64,000 bases of DNA, taken from Phytopseudomonas seleniipraecipitans. Lineage in GTDB: Bacteria; Pseudomonadota; Gammaproteobacteria; Pseudomonadales; Pseudomonadaceae. The stretch lies in NCBI RefSeq assembly GCF_900102335.1, contig NZ_FNBM01000001.1, forward strand, positions 806,001 to 870,000, read 5' to 3'. The position numbers were made by a program, and so were the translations under genes. Numbering within the stretch: the stretch's first letter is position 1; every line of letters begins with the position of its first letter. The notes under the pieces are model-generated. The model searched no databases and was not told the origin of the DNA. It saw nothing but the letters and a program-made list of their open reading frames with translations. This document shows, one piece after another, positions 61,127 to 64,000 of the stretch.

Positions 61127-61449
61127 GGAGCCTCTATTTCTGTGTGGTCGATTTCCACGATGTGGCCGGGGCCGGCATCGAACAGCACGTAGAATTCGCC
61201 CTCGGGGCGCTTGAAGGTGATGGTCGAATCATCGGCCAGCTTGCCGGGCACCAGGATGCTTTCGTCATAGCCGATCACGTCAAGCGTCACTCCGGCGGCA
61301 CCGCTGCCATCGGAGAAACCACCGGTGCAGCGGATGTTCTCGGCGTCCAGGTCTTCGCACTGGCACATCGGGTTATGCGCCAGAGCGGCGCCGCTGAGGG
61401 CCAGCAGCGCGGCGCCTGTGGCCAGGCGTAGGGATTTAGCGTTGATCAT
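61123..61449 (-). CDS. small periplasmic Cys-rich protein
   Basis: A 108-residue protein starting at 61449 (MINAKSLRLA). The signal peptide is cut after ALA at residue 24, leaving a mature N-terminus HNPMCQCEDLD (His25, Cys29, Cys31) with another Cys at 41. The rest is a strand-rich domain. An exposed N-terminal His with two close Cys could bind a metal; this is an inference. The start overlaps the stop of the previous gene by one base (TAATG) and the end overlaps the next start by four, so it is clearly a real operon member. Confidence 0.75.
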   Translation of the reverse strand: MINAKSLRLATGAALLALSGAALAHNPMCQCEDLDAENIRCTGGFSDGSGAAGVTLDVIGYDESILVPGKLADDSTITFKRPEGEFYVLFDAGPGHIVEIDHTEIEAP

Positions 61450-61991
61450 TACTTGCCTCCTTGTTGTTTCTTCAGCCAGGCGACGGTAGAGGGAGATGCC
61501 TGCTCGAGCGGCACGGAGGCCTGGTGCACGGAACCGTCCCAGCCCTCCATGGTGATCCACAGCTCGGCATTGGGCTTGGTGCGCGCCGGCAGCGGCACGG
61601 TGGCGCCCATGCGGTGAGCGGTACCGAAGAATATGCCACCGGCAGCGCGCAGGCTGCGCGGTTTGCCGATGCGCAGGTAGGTAGCCTTGACCTGGCTGGC
61701 GCATTCGGCACAGAGCGCGCCATTGAACGCCTTCATGTAGCCCGCCGGGCCATCGAGTTCCGGCGGCGCAGCGCGAAACTCCGCCAGGCGAATCGCCCAG
61801 GGGCCTACCGGCACTTCACCAATCGTTCGTTCGCCCAGCCCGCTGGTGCCGCGAAACAGTGCCACATCGGCAAAATACTTGGGCATGAACGCCAGCGGAA
61901 TGATCACCAGCAGGACGTTGATGTGGAAGCGCCACTTGTACCAGAAGCGGCTCAGCGGCGAGGCAGGTTGCGCTGCAATGGCCTTGCTCAT
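61449..61991 (-). CDS. membrane-anchored hypothetical protein
   Basis: A 180-residue protein with a transmembrane helix at about residues 22-40 (FHINVLLVIIPLAFMPKYF) after a basic N-terminus. The large domain would be periplasmic and has CAECASQVKATYLRIGKP with a CxxC, possibly a redox or metal site, then GTAHRMGATVPLPARTKP. I do not recognise the family. It overlaps the PepSY gene before it by four bases and the next gene by one. Confidence 0.72.
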   Translation of the reverse strand: MSKAIAAQPASPLSRFWYKWRFHINVLLVIIPLAFMPKYFADVALFRGTSGLGERTIGEVPVGPWAIRLAEFRAAPPELDGPAGYMKAFNGALCAECASQVKATYLRIGKPRSLRAAGGIFFGTAHRMGATVPLPARTKPNAELWITMEGWDGSVHQASVPLEQASPSTVAWLKKQQGGK

Positions 61992-63175
61992 GCCTTGACC
62001 TCCCTGTTGTCGGTGACGGAACCAGCCTCACGCACCCGGGCCGGGCGTTTGATGACCTTGGCAGTGGCTTGCGCGGTGCGCTTGGTCCAGATCAGCAGGC
62101 CGCTGAGTACCATCATGCTCAGCATCAGGCCGAAGAAGAACCAGATCATCTTGATCCAGATGCCGCCGAAGTCGCCGGTGTGCAACGGGCGCATGGATTC
62201 GGTGACGAACTCCAGCTTGGAGCGATCCTCGAGCAGGCGCTGTTGTGCCACTTCGCCGGTATAGGGGTTGATGGAGGCGCTCTGGAACATCAGCGGGTAC
62301 CAGCCGCGGCCACTGACGGAAATGTGGTCATAGGCGTTGCTCGGCAGACGGGTGAAGCTCACGTCCAGGCTTGGCACCTTGCTGATCGCAATCTGCGCGG
62401 CTTCATCCAGGCCGATCATCGGGATCGGCTCGCCGGGCCTGACGTTAGGCACGTCTTCACGAGCGACCACGGCAGGTACGCCCTCGGTGGAGATGGAAAT
62501 CTGGTTGTCGAACAGGATCGCCTGGATCAGGAACCATATACCGGTGATCGACACCACGGCGATGAACCAGATCGACCAGATGCCGCTCAGCCGATGGAAG
62601 TCGCCCCAGAACACCCGAGCGCCCTGGTTGAAGCGCAGGCGTGGTTTGAAGAAGCCCTTCCAGAACTTCTTGTAGACCACCAGGCCAGTGATCAACGACA
62701 GCAGCATGGGGATGCCCATCATCGACACCAGGTACCAGCCCCAGCTGAAACCGTTGGTGAACGGCACCAGCCACCAGCCGTGCAACGCACGGGTGAACTG
62801 GCGGAAGTCGAATTGCGGGCTGACGCCCTGAATGTCGCCGGTATACGGATTGACGTACAGCGTCGGCATACTGCCGTCGGGGTAGGCAACGCGGGCGGTG
62901 AGGGCAAAGTGCGACTCGTCCGGGCGGCTGATCGACTGCACGATGAGCTGCGGTTCGGCCTTGTTGATCGCGGCGAGAACCTGGCCGAAGGTCAGCAGTT
63001 CGGCATCGTCGGATGGCTTGGTGGCGCGCACGTCCGGGTTGGCCAGCCAGACGATTTCCTGGCTGACCACCGCCAGGGTGCCGGTGACACAGACGATCAG
63101 CACGAAGAACCAGATAGGCAGTGCGAGCCAGCTGTGAACGAGGAACCAGATTTTCGAGCGCGACTTTTTGGACAT
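61988..63175 (-). CDS. PepSY-associated membrane protein
   Basis: A 395-residue inner-membrane protein with about four transmembrane helices (about 15-38, 150-170, 195-225 and 345-368) and two periplasmic PepSY-type regions between them. The pattern WFLVHSWLALPIWFFVLIV and FWGDFHRLSGIWSIWFIAV is that of the PepSY_TM family of putative iron reductases (FoxB/PiuB-like), with His residues in helices that could bind haem. It is the first gene of the eight-gene operon. Reduction of the metal or its chelator before uptake is an inference. Confidence 0.88.
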   Translation of the reverse strand: MSKKSRSKIWFLVHSWLALPIWFFVLIVCVTGTLAVVSQEIVWLANPDVRATKPSDDAELLTFGQVLAAINKAEPQLIVQSISRPDESHFALTARVAYPDGSMPTLYVNPYTGDIQGVSPQFDFRQFTRALHGWWLVPFTNGFSWGWYLVSMMGIPMLLSLITGLVVYKKFWKGFFKPRLRFNQGARVFWGDFHRLSGIWSIWFIAVVSITGIWFLIQAILFDNQISISTEGVPAVVAREDVPNVRPGEPIPMIGLDEAAQIAISKVPSLDVSFTRLPSNAYDHISVSGRGWYPLMFQSASINPYTGEVAQQRLLEDRSKLEFVTESMRPLHTGDFGGIWIKMIWFFFGLMLSMMVLSGLLIWTKRTAQATAKVIKRPARVREAGSVTDNREVKA

Positions 63176-63328
63176 TGAATATCAGTCTTGTTGGGAGGCC
63201 ATGGCCGCTGGCGGCACAACGAACAGGGCTCTTTATTAACGGACAAAACCCCGTCGGCCCGTTAGGCGACGAGGGAGTAACCACATGACGGACGAGCAGA
63301 TGATGTGCGCGTTGCGTATAGGTTACTG

Positions 63329-63384
63329 ATTAAGACGAATGAGAAGCGTAAATCCCGCAGCTGCAAATGAAAATAATTATTTCA
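63329..63384. promoter_or_regulatory. candidate Fur/Zur-type operator region upstream of the metal operon
   Basis: Two AT-rich sites lie 155-210 bp upstream of the PepSY start: GATTAAGACGAATGAGAAGC at 63329-63348, and the near-palindrome TGAAAATAATTATTTCA at 63368-63384, which overlaps the end of the AraC gene. Both resemble Fur-superfamily operators (TGATAATnATTATCA). I cannot tell Fur from Zur, and the distance to the start codon is longer than usual. Confidence 0.4.
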
Positions 63385-64000
63385 TAGATTCAGACGCGCT
63401 GCTCTGCAGCCGATCAGCGCGTCGCAGTTCACCTGGGGTTTGCTGCAGCCAGCGCTTGAAGGCCCGTTGGAAAGCCTCCGCCGAGGCGAAACCGAGCAGG
63501 TAGGCGATTTCGCCGAACGACAGCTCGGTATCGCGCACATAGGCCAGCGCGAGATCGCGGCGGGTTTCGTTGACGATGGTACTGAAGCGTGTGCCTTCTT
63601 CGGCGAGGCGCCGGCGCAGTGTCCAGCTCGGCAGTTGCAGGTGCCTGGCAATCTCGTTCATGTCGGGCTCGCTGCCGTGCAGGCGCGGGCCAAGCAATTG
63701 GCTGACGCGCTCGCGCAGGCTGTGTGTGCGGGTCAGGCGCTGTAACTCCAGCTCGCAGAGCCGCTGCAGTTCTTTCCAGGTGCCAGGGCAGTGCAGCGGG
63801 TTGCGCAGTTCCAATGTCTGCCGATCGAGTCGCAACCCGTTGAAGGGCGCATCGAAGGTAGGTGAGCACTTGAACGGATGCTCATAGCGCTCGGCGTAGC
63901 CAGGCGGCGAAAACTCCAGGTGCAGCGCTGCGGCCGTCAGTGGCGCCTCGGCGAGTGTCGCCAGCTGCTGCAGCCAGCCGGCAAGAACTGCATCGACCAC
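63377..64000 (-). CDS. AraC-family regulator, truncated by the window edge
   Basis: The C-terminal 207 residues of an AraC-type regulator; the N-terminus lies beyond 64000. The visible part holds the end of an arabinose-binding-like domain (Arabinose_bd type, as in OruR and ArgR-like regulators) and two helix-turn-helix motifs at the C-terminus (MNEIARHLQLPSWTLRRRL and SFGEIAYLLGFASAEAFQRAFKRW). It is on the same strand as the metal operon, 201 bp upstream of it. Whether it regulates that operon is unknown. Confidence 0.9.
   Translation of the reverse strand: MVDAVLAGWLQQLATLAEAPLTAAALHLEFSPPGYAERYEHPFKCSPTFDAPFNGLRLDRQTLELRNPLHCPGTWKELQRLCELELQRLTRTHSLRERVSQLLGPRLHGSEPDMNEIARHLQLPSWTLRRRLAEEGTRFSTIVNETRRDLALAYVRDTELSFGEIAYLLGFASAEAFQRAFKRWLQQTPGELRRADRLQSSASESMK

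Noticed and set aside
1-64000. tRNA, rRNA, prophage or integrative element boundaries
   Set aside because: Looked for tRNA-like and attachment-type duplications, integrase and phage genes; none seen beyond REP-type repeats and the RAYT.

Overview
The window is GC-rich (by eye a little over 60%) chromosomal DNA of a Pseudomonas species in the broad sense. Supporting evidence: the order rluA-minE-minD-minC known from P. aeruginosa; a class Ia ribonucleotide reductase whose NrdA carries two ATP-cone segments and begins MHTDTTRENPQ; the short Pseudomonas type of trehalose synthase; and several families of short GTAG-headed REP sequences. I cannot name the species. No rRNA, tRNA, CRISPR array, prophage or complete IS element was seen. 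About 63 protein genes are supported, and both window edges cut through the chromosome (the last gene, an AraC-type regulator, is truncated).

Layout. 0-7.4 kb: two tandem lipoproteins, a PAS-PAS chemoreceptor (BdlA-like), an Lrp/AsnC regulator divergent from an EamA exporter, the 23S rRNA hydroxylase RlhA, and a UPF0149/SEC-C protein. 7.4-8.0 kb: a tandem array of about 112-bp units built from inverted REP sequences. 8-20.5 kb: an HDOD protein, small hypotheticals, a cupin, a DUF2076 protein convergent with a membrane diguanylate cyclase, an ion-channel-like protein, a methyltransferase, a TonB receptor with a probable Fur box, membrane proteins, a GNAT enzyme and a DUF1289 protein. 20.5-22.4 kb: a small accessory islet with a REP-associated tyrosine transposase (RAYT), at least four REPs, three copies of a second repeat, and an AT-rich orphan gene pressed against the nrdB terminator. 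22.4-27.6 kb: nrdA-nrdB with a 770-bp upstream region carrying NrdR-box-like sites and a perfect DnaA box. 27.6-33 kb: a second TonB receptor, rluA, minCDE. 33-40 kb: GNAT, two LysR regulators, an MFS transporter, an SH3-domain protein, glucarate dehydratase and an isochorismatase-fold protein with Ser in place of the catalytic Cys.

40-47 kb is a phosphate locus: polyphosphate kinase 2 diverges from pstSCAB, which has a Pho box in front of pstS. The operon does not end in phoU; it continues into a Fic-fold protein lacking the catalytic His and a HAD-type phosphatase whose start overlaps the Fic stop codon. 47-57 kb: phosphoglucomutase, a transmembrane chemoreceptor, an Rrf2 regulator divergent from a CPYC flavoprotein, a cytochrome c, trehalose synthase, a serine acetyltransferase-like protein and a 28-codon small gene.

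57-63.2 kb is one tightly packed eight-gene operon for metal (most likely zinc) uptake: a PepSY membrane protein, a membrane-anchored protein, a small periplasmic Cys-rich protein, a single-span periplasmic protein, a three-His substrate-binding protein, ATPase, permease, and a second binding protein that has lost the metal-ligand histidines. My leading candidates for little-described biology are the Fic-like/HAD pair in the pst operon, this metal operon, and the AT-rich orphan beside nrdB.
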